This document shows, in pieces, positions 8,408 through 16,314 of a stretch of 64,000 nucleotides of DNA. The notes beneath the pieces are model-generated. The model was not told the DNA's origin. It worked only from the letters and a program-made list of their open reading frames with translations, and did not search any database. The position numbers and the translations under genes are program-made. The DNA is from Lachnospiraceae bacterium (GTDB lineage Bacteria; Bacillota; Clostridia; Lachnospirales; Lachnospiraceae): contig JAILAN010000080.1 of NCBI GenBank assembly GCA_024681595.1, positions 1 to 64,000 on the forward strand, read 5' to 3'. The first letter of the stretch is position 1, and each line of letters opens with the position of its first letter.

Positions 8408-9625
8408 GTGTTAGAGATTAAGACTGATGAAAACGTTGCCGGAGCGCGAATAATAGTAGCAGGAGTCGGCGGCGCGGGCGGTAACGCTATAGATAGAATG
8501 GTCGAGGAAAATGTTAAGCACGTTGAATTTATCGGTATCAATGCCGATAAGCAGGCGCTTAGCAGATGTAAAGCTCCCAAAGTTATTCAGATCGGTGAAA
8601 AGCTCACCAAGGGACTTGGTGCAGGAGCACAGCCCGAGGTTGGTGAAAAGGCAGCCGAGGAGAACGTAGACGAGATTCAGGCAGCTTTAAAGGGTGCCGA
8701 TATGATATTCGTTACCTGCGGTATGGGTGGCGGTACCGGAACAGGTGCAGCTCCCGTTGTAGCAAGGATCGCCAAGGAAATGGGTATACTGACCATTGCT
8801 GTAGTTACCAAGCCTTTCCCCTTCGAGGGTAAAGTCAGGATGAACAATGCCAATACCGGTATCGCCAAGATCAAGGATTGCGTTGACACGATGATCGTTA
8901 TCCCGAATGAAAAGATATATGAGATCATAGATCGCAAGACAACCTTCCCCGATGCATTGAAAAAGGCTGACGAGGTTCTTCAGCAGTCTGTTCAGGGTAT
9001 CACGGATCTAATAAATGAAAATGCAATGATCAACCTTGACTTTGCCGATGTTCGTACCATCATGAAGGACAAGGGTATTGCATATGTAGGTATCGGTAAA
9101 GGCAAGGGAGAAGATAAGGCTTCAGATGCCGCCAAGATGGCTATCGAATCACCGCTTCTTGACACATCTGTTAACGGTGCTACCGATCTTATCATCAATG
9201 TTACCGGGGATATCTCCGGCTGGGATGTTCAGATCGCCGCAGAACAGATACAGGAGGTTGCGGGAGATGATGTAAATATCATTTTCGGTGCCAACTTTGA
9301 TGTGACAGAGCCTGATACATGTACTGTAACCGTTATCGCTACAGGTGTTCATGATGCATCTATCCCTGTTACACCTACCAGCTTTGCGCAGAAGGGTCTG
9401 GTTCTGCCCAAACAGATACCGGGATTTAACTCAAACAGAATGCCTTCTTCTGCAGAGACCAGAACTCCTGAGATAAATGTGCTGTCTCAGCGTACGGGAT
9501 CGATGCCCAGGTTTAATACCGGAGCAGGCGCTCAGTCCCCGGTGGGCATTACTTCTCCTTCGGATATCAGAAGCAATGTTAAGGAGACCAAGCTTAACAT
9601 ACCGGATTTCCTTCAGAAGAAATAG
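8408..9625 (+). CDS. ftsZ: Cell-division tubulin homologue FtsZ
   Basis: GTPase that polymerises into the cytokinetic ring. Visible are the nucleotide loop VGGAGGNAIDRM, the tubulin signature GGGTGTGAAPV, and the T7-loop region NLDFADVRTIM with its catalytic Asp. A variable linker follows after residue ~320. The conserved C-terminal peptide is IPDFLQKK, the docking site for FtsZ partners. The start is GTG at 8408 behind a strong AGGGGAGG SD. No ftsA lies beside it, so the membrane tether is presumably encoded elsewhere or is SepF. 405 aa is normal. A terminator follows. Confidence 0.97.
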   Translation: MLEIKTDENVAGARIIVAGVGGAGGNAIDRMVEENVKHVEFIGINADKQALSRCKAPKVIQIGEKLTKGLGAGAQPEVGEKAAEENVDEIQAALKGADMIFVTCGMGGGTGTGAAPVVARIAKEMGILTIAVVTKPFPFEGKVRMNNANTGIAKIKDCVDTMIVIPNEKIYEIIDRKTTFPDALKKADEVLQQSVQGITDLINENAMINLDFADVRTIMKDKGIAYVGIGKGKGEDKASDAAKMAIESPLLDTSVNGATDLIINVTGDISGWDVQIAAEQIQEVAGDDVNIIFGANFDVTEPDTCTVTVIATGVHDASIPVTPTSFAQKGLVLPKQIPGFNSNRMPSSAETRTPEINVLSQRTGSMPRFNTGAGAQSPVGITSPSDIRSNVKETKLNIPDFLQKK

Positions 9626-9648
9626 AGTGAATATATTAACGGATTCAG

Positions 9649-9675
9649 GGACTGCCAGATGGCAGTCCTTTTTTT
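9649..9675 (+). terminator. Rho-independent terminator after ftsZ
   Basis: Perfect 8-bp stem, GGACTGCC pairing with GGCAGTCC across a 4-nt AGAT loop, followed by seven T. It closes the dcw cluster. Confidence 0.92.
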
Positions 9676-9723
9676 CTGAGGTATCTCAATAACAGATATC
9701 GTTTTTTTGTTTACAGAAAGTAG

Positions 9724-9753
9724 TTGACATAATTTTATCATATAGTATATACT
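9724..9753 (+). promoter_or_regulatory. Promoter of nrdR with a palindrome over the -10 site
   Basis: Consensus TTGACA (9724-9729) and TATACT (9748-9753) with an 18-bp spacer. The -10 lies inside a perfect 10-bp palindrome AGTATATACT (9744-9753), a possible operator. It only partly resembles an NrdR box, so autoregulation is a guess. Confidence 0.7.
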
Positions 9754-9801
9754 GTATCTAGTTGTTAAACAAAACCAATATATAGGGGGAAGAGATACCA
9801 T

Positions 9802-10251
9802 ATGAAATGTCCGTTTTGTGGTCATGAAAATACCAGAGTCATAGATTCAAGACCTGCTGAGGAGAACAACTCTATCAGAAGAAGGAGAGTATGTGACGAA
9901 TGTGACAAGAGATTTACCACCTACGAAAAAGTAGAGACCATACCTCTTATCATTGTTAAAAAGGATGATAACAGAGAGGCGTTTGACAGATCGAAGATCG
10001 AATCCGGAGTACTAAGGGCCTGTCATAAAAGACCCGTATCTGCAAAACAGATACAGGATATTGTTGATTCAGTGGAAACCGAGATCTATTCAAAGGAAGA
10101 ACGCGAGATCCCGAGTTCAGTAATCGGTGAACTGGTTATGGAAAAGTTAAAGGATGTGGATTCGGTTGCATATGTAAGATTTGCATCTGTATACAGAGAG
10201 TTCAAGGATATCAATACATTCATGGATGAACTCAAGAAGGTCCTTAATTGA
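9802..10251 (+). CDS. nrdR: NrdR, repressor of ribonucleotide reductase genes
   Basis: Cytoplasmic ATP/dATP-sensing repressor of nrd operons. It begins with the Cys4 zinc ribbon (CPFCGHENTRVIDSRP followed by RRRRVCDECDKRFTTYE). An ATP-cone domain from about residue 49 starts at LIIVKKDDNREAFDRSKIESG. 149 aa is the family length. The ATG has a strong upstream GGGGGAAGAG. It is monocistronic here, with its own promoter and terminator. No nrd genes are in the window. Confidence 0.97.
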   Translation: MKCPFCGHENTRVIDSRPAEENNSIRRRRVCDECDKRFTTYEKVETIPLIIVKKDDNREAFDRSKIESGVLRACHKRPVSAKQIQDIVDSVETEIYSKEEREIPSSVIGELVMEKLKDVDSVAYVRFASVYREFKDINTFMDELKKVLN

Positions 10252-10277
10252 TTTAAAGAAATTTTTTGAGATTACCC

Positions 10278-10307
10278 GAACCGGTGCTTGCGCATCGGTT
10301 CTTTTTT
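10278..10307 (+). terminator. Rho-independent terminator after nrdR
   Basis: GAACCGGTGC (10278-10287) pairs with GCATCGGTTC (10292-10301) with one G.T wobble and a 4-nt loop, then six T. Confidence 0.9.
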
Positions 10308-10316
10308 ATATATACT
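10288..10316 (+). promoter_or_regulatory. Possible promoter of the ABC importer, overlapping the nrdR terminator
   Basis: TTGCGC (10288-10293) and TATACT (10311-10316) are 17 bp apart, with the -35 in the loop and descending arm of the nrdR terminator. A TAAGCC-TTT-GGCTTA stem-loop (10325-10339) would lie at the 5' end of the transcript. Confidence 0.4.
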
Positions 10317-10374
10317 GTTAGCGGTAAGCCTTTGGCTTAGGAAAACTAAATAAATACGAAAGAAGGAAGAAAAC

Positions 10375-11892
10375 ATGAAAAAAACAACTCTCAGAGGGCT
10401 GCTTTTATTGCTCATGATTCCGGTACTTGCTGTTGCACTGTGCGGATGCTCAGGTGATAAGAAAGGAAAAGGTTCTTCCATCGTCGTAGGAATCCCTCAG
10501 GACCTCGAGGACAGTCTTGACCCGCATAAAGTTGAAGCGGCAGGAACTAAAGAGGTATTGTTCAACATCTTTGAGGGGCTTATAAAGCCAGATTCCAACG
10601 GCGATTTTATCCCTGCAGTTGCACAAAGCTACGAAGTATCTGATGATGCTCTCACCTACACGTTCACATTAAGAGACGGTGTGAAATTCCATGACGGAAG
10701 TACGGTTACACTGCAGGATGTCAAGTATTCTATAGACAGATGCGCCGATACTTCTGGTGGTTCACCATTGGTAGCGGCGTATTCAAATATTAAGGATACA
10801 CAGATAGACGGAAATAACTTTATCATCCATCTTAATGAGCCTGACACGGAATTCCTGGCATATATGACTACGGCCATAATACCGGAATCAAATAAGAACC
10901 CCGACACCAATCCTGTCGGAACAGGCCCTTATATGTTCGTATCCCGTTCTCCTCAGGAGAACTTCATAGTTAAGAAGTTTGATGATTATTATGACAAAGA
11001 CCATGCTGCCCATATCGAGAATGTTACCTTCAAGGTTATCGGCAATATGGACACGGTAGCTATGGAGCTTCAGTCGGGAGCTATCGATCTGCTGGCCAGG
11101 ATACCCAGCACTCAGGCAGAACTCCTGGACAAAAATGAATTTACCATCCTTGAAGAGACCATGAATCTGGTTCAGGCATTATACCTTAACAATGCCGAGG
11201 CACCGTTTGATAATGTCAAGGTCAGACAGGCCCTTTGTTATGCCATAGATCCGGCTGAGATCATGCTCTTTGTTTCAGACGGCAAGGGTACCGAGATAGG
11301 GTCTTCAATGTTCCCCGCTTTCGGGAAATATTATATGGAAGAGCTCAACGATACATACAACCAGGATCTGGATAAGGCCAAGCAACTGCTTTCCGAAGCA
11401 GGATATCCTGACGGCTTTTCTTTTGACATAACGGTAGCATCCAACTACACGCAGCACGTTGATACGGCTCAGGTACTGTCAGATGAATTTGCCAAGATAG
11501 GTGTAACAGCCAATATCAAGCTGGTTGAATGGGACAGCTGGCTTTCGGATGTATATAATGACAGAAAGTTCCAGTCAACCGTAGTCGGAGTAGATGCTTC
11601 AAGCCTGACTGCATCAGCATTGCTTCAGCGCTTTACATCCGACAGCTCAAAGAACTTCATCAATTATTCGAATCCTGCTTATGACGAGGCTTTTGCTAAG
11701 GCAAAGACAGCTACGGATGAGGATGAGAAGACCAAGTATTACAAAGAATGTGAGAGGATACTGTCCGAGGATGCGGCCAACGTATACATTCAGGACCTTC
11801 CGGAATTCGTGGCTATCAGCAATAAGTTTACCGGATATGAATTCTATCCCCTGTACGTTCAGGATATTGCCAAGATAAGACCTGCAGACTAA
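10375..11892 (+). CDS. Peptide/nickel-type ABC transporter substrate-binding lipoprotein (SBP family 5)
   Basis: Extracellular solute receptor of an Opp/Dpp-type importer, tethered by lipid. Residues 1-25 form a lipoprotein signal with lipobox ALCGC (cleavage before the Cys of CSGDKKG), the kind of substrate Lgt modifies. The mature part shows the family 5 pattern: DLEDSLDPHKVEAAGTKEVL, then YTFTLRDGVKFHDGSTVTLQDV and LPEFVAISNKFTGYEFYPL near the end. 505 aa is typical. It is first in a five-gene operon with two permeases and two ATPases. Oligopeptides or dipeptides are the likeliest cargo; the sequence cannot separate these from nickel chelates or sugars. Confidence 0.9.
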   Translation: MKKTTLRGLLLLLMIPVLAVALCGCSGDKKGKGSSIVVGIPQDLEDSLDPHKVEAAGTKEVLFNIFEGLIKPDSNGDFIPAVAQSYEVSDDALTYTFTLRDGVKFHDGSTVTLQDVKYSIDRCADTSGGSPLVAAYSNIKDTQIDGNNFIIHLNEPDTEFLAYMTTAIIPESNKNPDTNPVGTGPYMFVSRSPQENFIVKKFDDYYDKDHAAHIENVTFKVIGNMDTVAMELQSGAIDLLARIPSTQAELLDKNEFTILEETMNLVQALYLNNAEAPFDNVKVRQALCYAIDPAEIMLFVSDGKGTEIGSSMFPAFGKYYMEELNDTYNQDLDKAKQLLSEAGYPDGFSFDITVASNYTQHVDTAQVLSDEFAKIGVTANIKLVEWDSWLSDVYNDRKFQSTVVGVDASSLTASALLQRFTSDSSKNFINYSNPAYDEAFAKAKTATDEDEKTKYYKECERILSEDAANVYIQDLPEFVAISNKFTGYEFYPLYVQDIAKIRPAD

Positions 11893-11904
11893 GAAAGGCT
11901 TTTC

Positions 11905-12852
11905 ATGCGATACGCCTTAAAGAAGATCGTTACCATGATGATCACGGTCATCGTGGTAACGTTATTCGTTTATATCGCCTTCAACTTAATATCCGGTGAT
12001 CCGGCCATATCCATGCTCGGAACCAATGCAACTCCCGAGAGACTCAATGCGCTAAGGGAGGAACTGCATCTTAACGATCCTGTGATAGTCCGCTATTTCA
12101 GGTGGCTAATTGCGCTTTTCAAAGGGGATATGGGCGTTTCGTACAGCTACAGGATAGATGTATCCACGATGATATTTGACAAGATACCCGTCACGGCTAC
12201 CATGGCAGCCATGTCATTTATCCTGATGATAGTTATCTCAATACCACTCGGTATACATACCTCAAAGTATCAGGGTGGGGTCCTTGACAGGATCATCATG
12301 ATATTAAACCAGATTATAATGTCGATCCCTCCGTTTTTTTCAGGTATACTGATCACTCTGATCTTTGGACGGATCCTAAAGATATTTACTCCAGGAGGAT
12401 ATGTATCTTACAGCAACGACTTCGGAGGATTTCTCTGGTATATGTTTTTCCCATCTCTGGCTATAGCGCTTCCAAAGGCCACAATGGCGGTAAAACTGCT
12501 CAGAGGCTCCCTGATATCCGAATACAACATGGATTATGTCAGAACAGCATACTCCAAGGGCAATACGACAAACGGGGTGATTTACAATCATATGCTCAAG
12601 AACGCCATACTGCCCGTGATCACTTTCCTCGGGATGGCTCTTACTGACATAATAGCCGGAAGTATCATAGTAGAGCAGGTATTCGGTATCCCGGGTCTTG
12701 GCAGGATACTTCTTACTTCAATTTCAAACAGGGATTATCCTGTTGTCATGGCAATAATAGTTATAATCAGTTTTATGGTGCTGGTAGTCAACATGCTGGT
12801 TGACATAATATACAGCTTGATAGATCCGAGGATCAGCTTTGAAGACAAATAA
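11905..12852 (+). CDS. ABC transporter permease, OppB/DppB type
   Basis: First membrane subunit of the importer. It has an N-terminal TM with the OppB start pattern (ITVIVVTLFVYIAFNLISGDPA), about six TM segments, and the coupling EAA motif region RTAYSKGNTTNGVIYNHMLK. GSIIVEQVFGIPGLGRILL near the C terminus is a further family signature. 315 aa is normal for OppB. It starts 12 bp after the binding protein and overlaps the next permease by 14 bp. Confidence 0.93.
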   Translation: MRYALKKIVTMMITVIVVTLFVYIAFNLISGDPAISMLGTNATPERLNALREELHLNDPVIVRYFRWLIALFKGDMGVSYSYRIDVSTMIFDKIPVTATMAAMSFILMIVISIPLGIHTSKYQGGVLDRIIMILNQIIMSIPPFFSGILITLIFGRILKIFTPGGYVSYSNDFGGFLWYMFFPSLAIALPKATMAVKLLRGSLISEYNMDYVRTAYSKGNTTNGVIYNHMLKNAILPVITFLGMALTDIIAGSIIVEQVFGIPGLGRILLTSISNRDYPVVMAIIVIISFMVLVVNMLVDIIYSLIDPRISFEDK

Positions 12853-13633
12853 GAAAAACTTCAACTTCATACTGGGCATCGGAATAATTATATTCATGGT
12901 GCTTTTCGTCTTTTTGGGCAGAATCCTTCCGCTAAGAGATGCAAACGCCATAGATGCTACTCTTAAATTTGCTCCGCCTTCTTTAAAGCACCCCTTCGGA
13001 TGTGATAATTTCGGCAGAGAGATATTAAGCAGGGTGATTCAGGGCAGCTTTTCTACCTTTTGCATCGCGCTGGGTACGGTATTCATAGGCACGTTTTTCG
13101 GTATAATAATTGGTGCACTCACCGGATATTTCGGAGGACTGGTTGATGAGATCCTGATGAGGATAAATGATGCTATCTTTGCTTTTCCGAGCATTCTTTT
13201 AGCTTTGCTCTTTATAAGCCTTTTAGGGCCCGGTACTTATCAGGTCGTGATAGCGCTGGGAATCGCATTTATTCCGAGCTTTGCCAGGATAGTGCGCGGC
13301 GAATTTTTAAAGAACAGAAATATGGATTACGTTAAATGCGCCAAGCTTCTGGGAGCTTCGGACCTTAGGATCATGGTAATACATATCCTGCCCAACACGC
13401 TTAAGGTTCTGCTCAATTCTGTTCTGATCGGGTTTAACAATGCAGTTCTTGCTGAAGCATCAATGAGCTTCTTGGGTATCGGAGTACAGCCTCCTGATCC
13501 AAGTCTCGGACGTATGCTGTCCGAAGCACAGGGCTTCTTGTTCAAAGCACCCAATTATGCGCTTTTCCCCGGACTTGCGATAATACTCATGGTTCTTGGA
13601 TTCGGTTTACTGTCTGATTCGTTTGAAAAGTGA
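12839..13633 (+). CDS. ABC transporter permease, OppC/DppC type
   Basis: Second membrane subunit. The N terminus has one TM, then HPFGCDNFGREILSRVIQGS, the OppC/DppC signature. A permease domain follows with AKLLGASDLRIMVIHILPN (EAA loop) and AEASMSFLGIGVQPPDPSLGRML. The only start that keeps the full N terminus is TTG at 12839, inside the end of the upstream gene. An ATG at 12897 would remove part of the first TM. 264 aa is short for the family (usually ~300), mainly in the cytoplasmic N tail. Confidence 0.88.
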   Translation: MKTNKKNFNFILGIGIIIFMVLFVFLGRILPLRDANAIDATLKFAPPSLKHPFGCDNFGREILSRVIQGSFSTFCIALGTVFIGTFFGIIIGALTGYFGGLVDEILMRINDAIFAFPSILLALLFISLLGPGTYQVVIALGIAFIPSFARIVRGEFLKNRNMDYVKCAKLLGASDLRIMVIHILPNTLKVLLNSVLIGFNNAVLAEASMSFLGIGVQPPDPSLGRMLSEAQGFLFKAPNYALFPGLAIILMVLGFGLLSDSFEK

Positions 13634-13640
13634 TCTAGCA

Positions 13641-14477
13641 ATGGAAAATGACGTTCTACTTGAAGTAACAGATCTTAATATTGAGTTTCACGATCACATT
13701 ATACCCGAGACAGTGGTGTTTGATTTTGATCTTACGTTAAAGCAGGGGGAGATCGTTGGACTGGTAGGTGAGTCGGGATCCGGCAAATCCATGTCGGCGC
13801 TTGCTATTGCAGGGCTTCTGTCACGTAAAGACATGAAAAAACGTGGCCGGATATTCTATGATGGCAAGGATCTTCTGACCATATCAAGGAATGAGTTAAG
13901 GAGTATCCAGGGCAATGATATCAGCATGATATTTCAGGAGCCTTTAACCAGTCTTAATCCGGTTAAGAGGATATATGATCAGGTCGAAGAACCGCTTCGG
14001 ATCCATACGGATCTTAGCAAAGAACAAAGGTATGAAAAGGTTCTTAAGATACTTACAGAGGTTGAACTGGACGATCCCGAACATGTCATGAGGCAATATC
14101 CGCATGAGCTGTCGGGCGGCATGAGACAGAGGGTGATGATAGCCACGGCAATGATCATGGAACCTAAGATACTTATTGCCGATGAGCCTACGACGGCTCT
14201 GGACGTTACCATACAGTCACAGATAGTGAAGCTTCTTAAGAAACTGAACGCACGGAAAAAGACGTCTATATTGTTCATATCACATGATCTGAGCCTAGTC
14301 AGGACATTGTGCGAGAGAGTGTTGGTCATGAAGGACGGATATATCGTTGAGAGCGGACCTGTGGAGAGAGTTTTTACCAATCCCACTGAAGAATACACCA
14401 AAAAACTGATCGCGGCGATACCGAAGATCGACCCGGAGCTTATTTATCATAATGAACGAGATACTGACAGTAAATGA
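13641..14477 (+). CDS. ABC transporter ATP-binding protein, OppD/DppD type
   Basis: Cytoplasmic ATPase of the importer. Walker A is GESGSGKSM, the Q-loop lies in MIFQEPLTSLNP, the ABC signature is LSGGMRQR, Walker B is ILIADEPTTALD and the switch His is in FISHDLS. The ATG at 13641 (MENDVLLEV) was chosen over the in-frame TTG at 13596, which would overlap the permease gene and has no SD. 278 aa is shorter than OppD (~330): the usual C-terminal oligopeptide/dipeptide extension with its cysteines is nearly absent. It overlaps the next ATPase gene by 26 bp. Confidence 0.9.
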   Translation: MENDVLLEVTDLNIEFHDHIIPETVVFDFDLTLKQGEIVGLVGESGSGKSMSALAIAGLLSRKDMKKRGRIFYDGKDLLTISRNELRSIQGNDISMIFQEPLTSLNPVKRIYDQVEEPLRIHTDLSKEQRYEKVLKILTEVELDDPEHVMRQYPHELSGGMRQRVMIATAMIMEPKILIADEPTTALDVTIQSQIVKLLKKLNARKKTSILFISHDLSLVRTLCERVLVMKDGYIVESGPVERVFTNPTEEYTKKLIAAIPKIDPELIYHNERDTDSK

Positions 14478-15183
14478 TCTTAAAGTACAATTTAACAGCA
14501 GAGTGGGCGGATTGTTTGGACATACCGTTACCAAGGAAGTATTAAAGGGTATCTCCTTTAATATAAAGGAAGGCGAGATCCTGGGCCTTGTAGGGGAGTC
14601 CGGATCCGGCAAATCCACGATAGCCAAAGCGGTCCTTGATCTGGTGCCTTATACCGGTCAGATCACAATGAATGATGGCATAAGGGCGTCAATGATATTT
14701 CAGGACCCCAAGGGAAGCCTTAATCCGTCCAAAAAAGTCGGCAGCCTGCTTGAGGAGGCTCTGTATCTGTCCGGTGAGAAGGATAAGGACAAAAGGCATG
14801 ATAAAGCTCTCGAGATGATACTCACGGTCGGACTCAGGGAGGAACATCTGAACAGATATCCCGGAGAACTGTCCGGAGGGCAAAGACAGAGGGTTTGCAT
14901 AGGCATGGCCCTTATCCCAGGCCCCAGACTTCTTATAGCCGACGAACCTGTTTCGGCGCTTGATGTTACCATTCAGGCACAGATACTGGAACTGCTGAAG
15001 AATCTTCAGCACACATTTGGTTTATCAATATTGTTCATATCTCACGACCTTCGTGTCGTATATAATTTCTGCGATCGCCTGATCATCTTAAAGAGCGGTA
15101 TCATCGTGGAAGAAGGCGTTCCGGCACAGGTATATTCCAATCCGAAGGCAGACTATACCAAGGAACTCCTCTCATCAATTTAA
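14452..15183 (+). CDS. ABC transporter ATP-binding protein, OppF/DppF type
   Basis: Second ATPase of the heterodimer. Walker A GESGSGKST, Q-loop MIFQDPKGSLNP, signature LSGGQRQR, Walker B LLIADEPVSALD and FISHDLRVV are visible. The protein ends at YTKELLSSI with no C-terminal extension, so at 243 aa it is the minimal form of OppF. It completes a canonical SBP-permease-permease-ATPase-ATPase operon (10375-15183). The stop codon lies in an AT-only inverted repeat (TAATTTTAT with ATAAAATTA, 15181-15204) that lacks the GC content of a normal terminator. Confidence 0.92.
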   Translation: MNEILTVNDLKVQFNSRVGGLFGHTVTKEVLKGISFNIKEGEILGLVGESGSGKSTIAKAVLDLVPYTGQITMNDGIRASMIFQDPKGSLNPSKKVGSLLEEALYLSGEKDKDKRHDKALEMILTVGLREEHLNRYPGELSGGQRQRVCIGMALIPGPRLLIADEPVSALDVTIQAQILELLKNLQHTFGLSILFISHDLRVVYNFCDRLIILKSGIIVEEGVPAQVYSNPKADYTKELLSSI

Positions 15184-15247
15184 TTTTATTATTTTATAAA
15201 ATTATGCTAAAGTTTTTCTCCCGATGTCCGATATATTAATCACAAGG

Positions 15248-15263
15248 GGTGATGAGTATCACC
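15248..15263 (+). promoter_or_regulatory. Small stem-loop overlapping a Shine-Dalgarno-like AAGGGG
   Basis: GGTGAT-GAGT-ATCACC forms a perfect 6-bp stem whose left arm begins inside AAGGGG (15244-15249) and ends just before the first ATG (15265). It would hide that ribosome site and may favour initiation at 15283, which has its own AGAGGA. Effect on expression is inference. Confidence 0.4.
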
Positions 15264-15282
15264 TATGATGAGAGGAACGGAT

Positions 15283-15669
15283 ATGGGAATTCAGTTTTAT
15301 AACGGCTTAGACAGCTACCTGAATTACAACTCATATATAAAGAATATTCCCCAGGTCGATGTAGAGGAAGTTAAAGCAGCCGAGGAATCAGCTGCCGGTA
15401 ATGCTTCCGAGATTCAGGAGAGCGTACAGAAGGTTGATGAAACTGCCATACGCAGACCCGTAAAGAACGCAGATCTTGAGGATATATCCCTCACATTCAA
15501 CAAAGAGGATACTTTCGATCATATCGGCAGCGAGGCATCAATAAAGTCTCTCGATATGGAAAAAGCCATTTCCGATATGAAAAAGGACGACATCCTTTCA
15601 GAGTATTCCTACTTTGTAGGTGATTCCAGAAATCTCTTCTCAGATGACGGAATAGTAATAGCTAAATGA
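15283..15669 (+). CDS. Conserved small acidic protein of unknown function
   Basis: I do not recognise a named domain. The start is placed at ATG 15283 (MGIQFYNGLDSYLN) because AGAGGA lies six bases upstream; ATGs at 15265 and 15268 are in frame but their SD is buried in a stem-loop. 128 aa, soluble, no signal or TM. The first ~30 residues are Asn/Tyr-rich and the middle is an acidic Ala/Glu linker. The C-terminal half (DISLTFNKEDTFDHIG, then DMEKAISDMKKDDILSEYSYFVG) looks ordered and helical. From memory, similar C-terminal blocks occur in other Lachnospiraceae proteins of unknown function. It is flanked by its own leader and a long inverted repeat. Confidence 0.7.
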   Translation: MGIQFYNGLDSYLNYNSYIKNIPQVDVEEVKAAEESAAGNASEIQESVQKVDETAIRRPVKNADLEDISLTFNKEDTFDHIGSEASIKSLDMEKAISDMKKDDILSEYSYFVGDSRNLFSDDGIVIAK

Positions 15670-15727
15670 TCATTTCTAACCTCCCATAGAAAATGATTTT
15701 TATAGATTCTCCTTAAAAAATTTGGTC

Positions 15728-15763
15728 AATGAAAGCCTTAAAGAATACTTTAAGGCTTTCATT
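15728..15763. terminator. Perfect 16-bp inverted repeat, probable terminator
   Basis: AATGAAAGCCTTAAAG (15728-15743) and its exact complement (15748-15763) enclose a 4-nt AATA loop. The following ATTTCTGTT is only a modest U tract on the + strand. On the - strand the hairpin is followed by GACCAAATTTTTT. It ends the small gene upstream and sits directly before the yqeG promoter. Confidence 0.65.
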
Positions 15764-15768
15764 ATTTC

Positions 15769-15777
15769 TGTTATAAT
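15769..15777 (+). promoter_or_regulatory. Extended -10 promoter of yqeG, predicted leaderless start
   Basis: TGT-TATAAT is a consensus extended -10 element. Only six bases separate it from the yqeG ATG (15784), so the predicted transcription start coincides with the A of ATG. No SD is present. Confidence 0.6.
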
Positions 15778-15783
15778 CCAATC

Positions 15784-16314
15784 ATGTTCAAAAAACTCTA
15801 TCCAACCAGATTCATTGCATCGTCTTATGATATCGATTATGAGAACCTCTACGAAGAAGGATACAGGGGCATTATCTTTGATATAGACAATACGCTGGTT
15901 CCTCATGGTTTTCCGGCTGATGAACGCTCGATCACCCTGATGAAAAGGCTGAAAGATATTGGATATCGTGTGTTATTTTTGTCAAACAACAAAGAAGACC
16001 GTGTGAAAATGTTCAATGATGATGTCGATTGCCTGTACATATACAAAGCGGGTAAACCGGGTAAAGCCGGCTATATGAAAGCCATGGATAAAATGGGCTC
16101 TGAGCCGGGCAACACCTTAATGGTAGGAGACCAGCTCTTTACAGATATCTGGGGAGCCAACAACGCCGGAATAATGTCGATACTGGTCAAACCTATAGAC
16201 AAAAAAGAAGAGATCCAGATCGTTCTTAAAAGGATAGGAGAGAGGATCATCCTTCATTCATACAGACGATACTGCGAAAGGAACGGTAAAGTATACCTGG
16301 AAAATGGAAATTAG
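15784..16314 (+). CDS. yqeG: YqeG-family HAD phosphatase (IIIA subfamily)
   Basis: Predicted Mg-dependent phosphatase of the haloacid dehalogenase superfamily; the physiological substrate is not established. Motif I is IFDIDNTLVP (nucleophile Asp in DIDNT), motif II is FLSNN, the Lys sits in AGKPGKAGYMKAM and motif III is MVGDQLFTDIWGANNAG. 176 aa matches YqeG. The start MFKKLYPTRFI aligns by eye with known YqeG N termini, yet no SD precedes it and a -10 box ends six bases upstream. It overlaps the aroE-aroK gene by 11 bp, so the shikimate genes are translated from the same message. Confidence 0.9.
   Translation: MFKKLYPTRFIASSYDIDYENLYEEGYRGIIFDIDNTLVPHGFPADERSITLMKRLKDIGYRVLFLSNNKEDRVKMFNDDVDCLYIYKAGKPGKAGYMKAMDKMGSEPGNTLMVGDQLFTDIWGANNAGIMSILVKPIDKKEEIQIVLKRIGERIILHSYRRYCERNGKVYLENGN

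Noticed and set aside
9744-9753. NrdR box at the nrdR promoter
   Set aside because: The 10-bp palindrome lacks the conserved C and G positions of the NrdR consensus, so I list it only as an unnamed dyad.
13596-13640. TTG start for the OppD-type ATPase
   Set aside because: It would overlap the permease gene with no SD; ATG 13641 gives the conserved N terminus.
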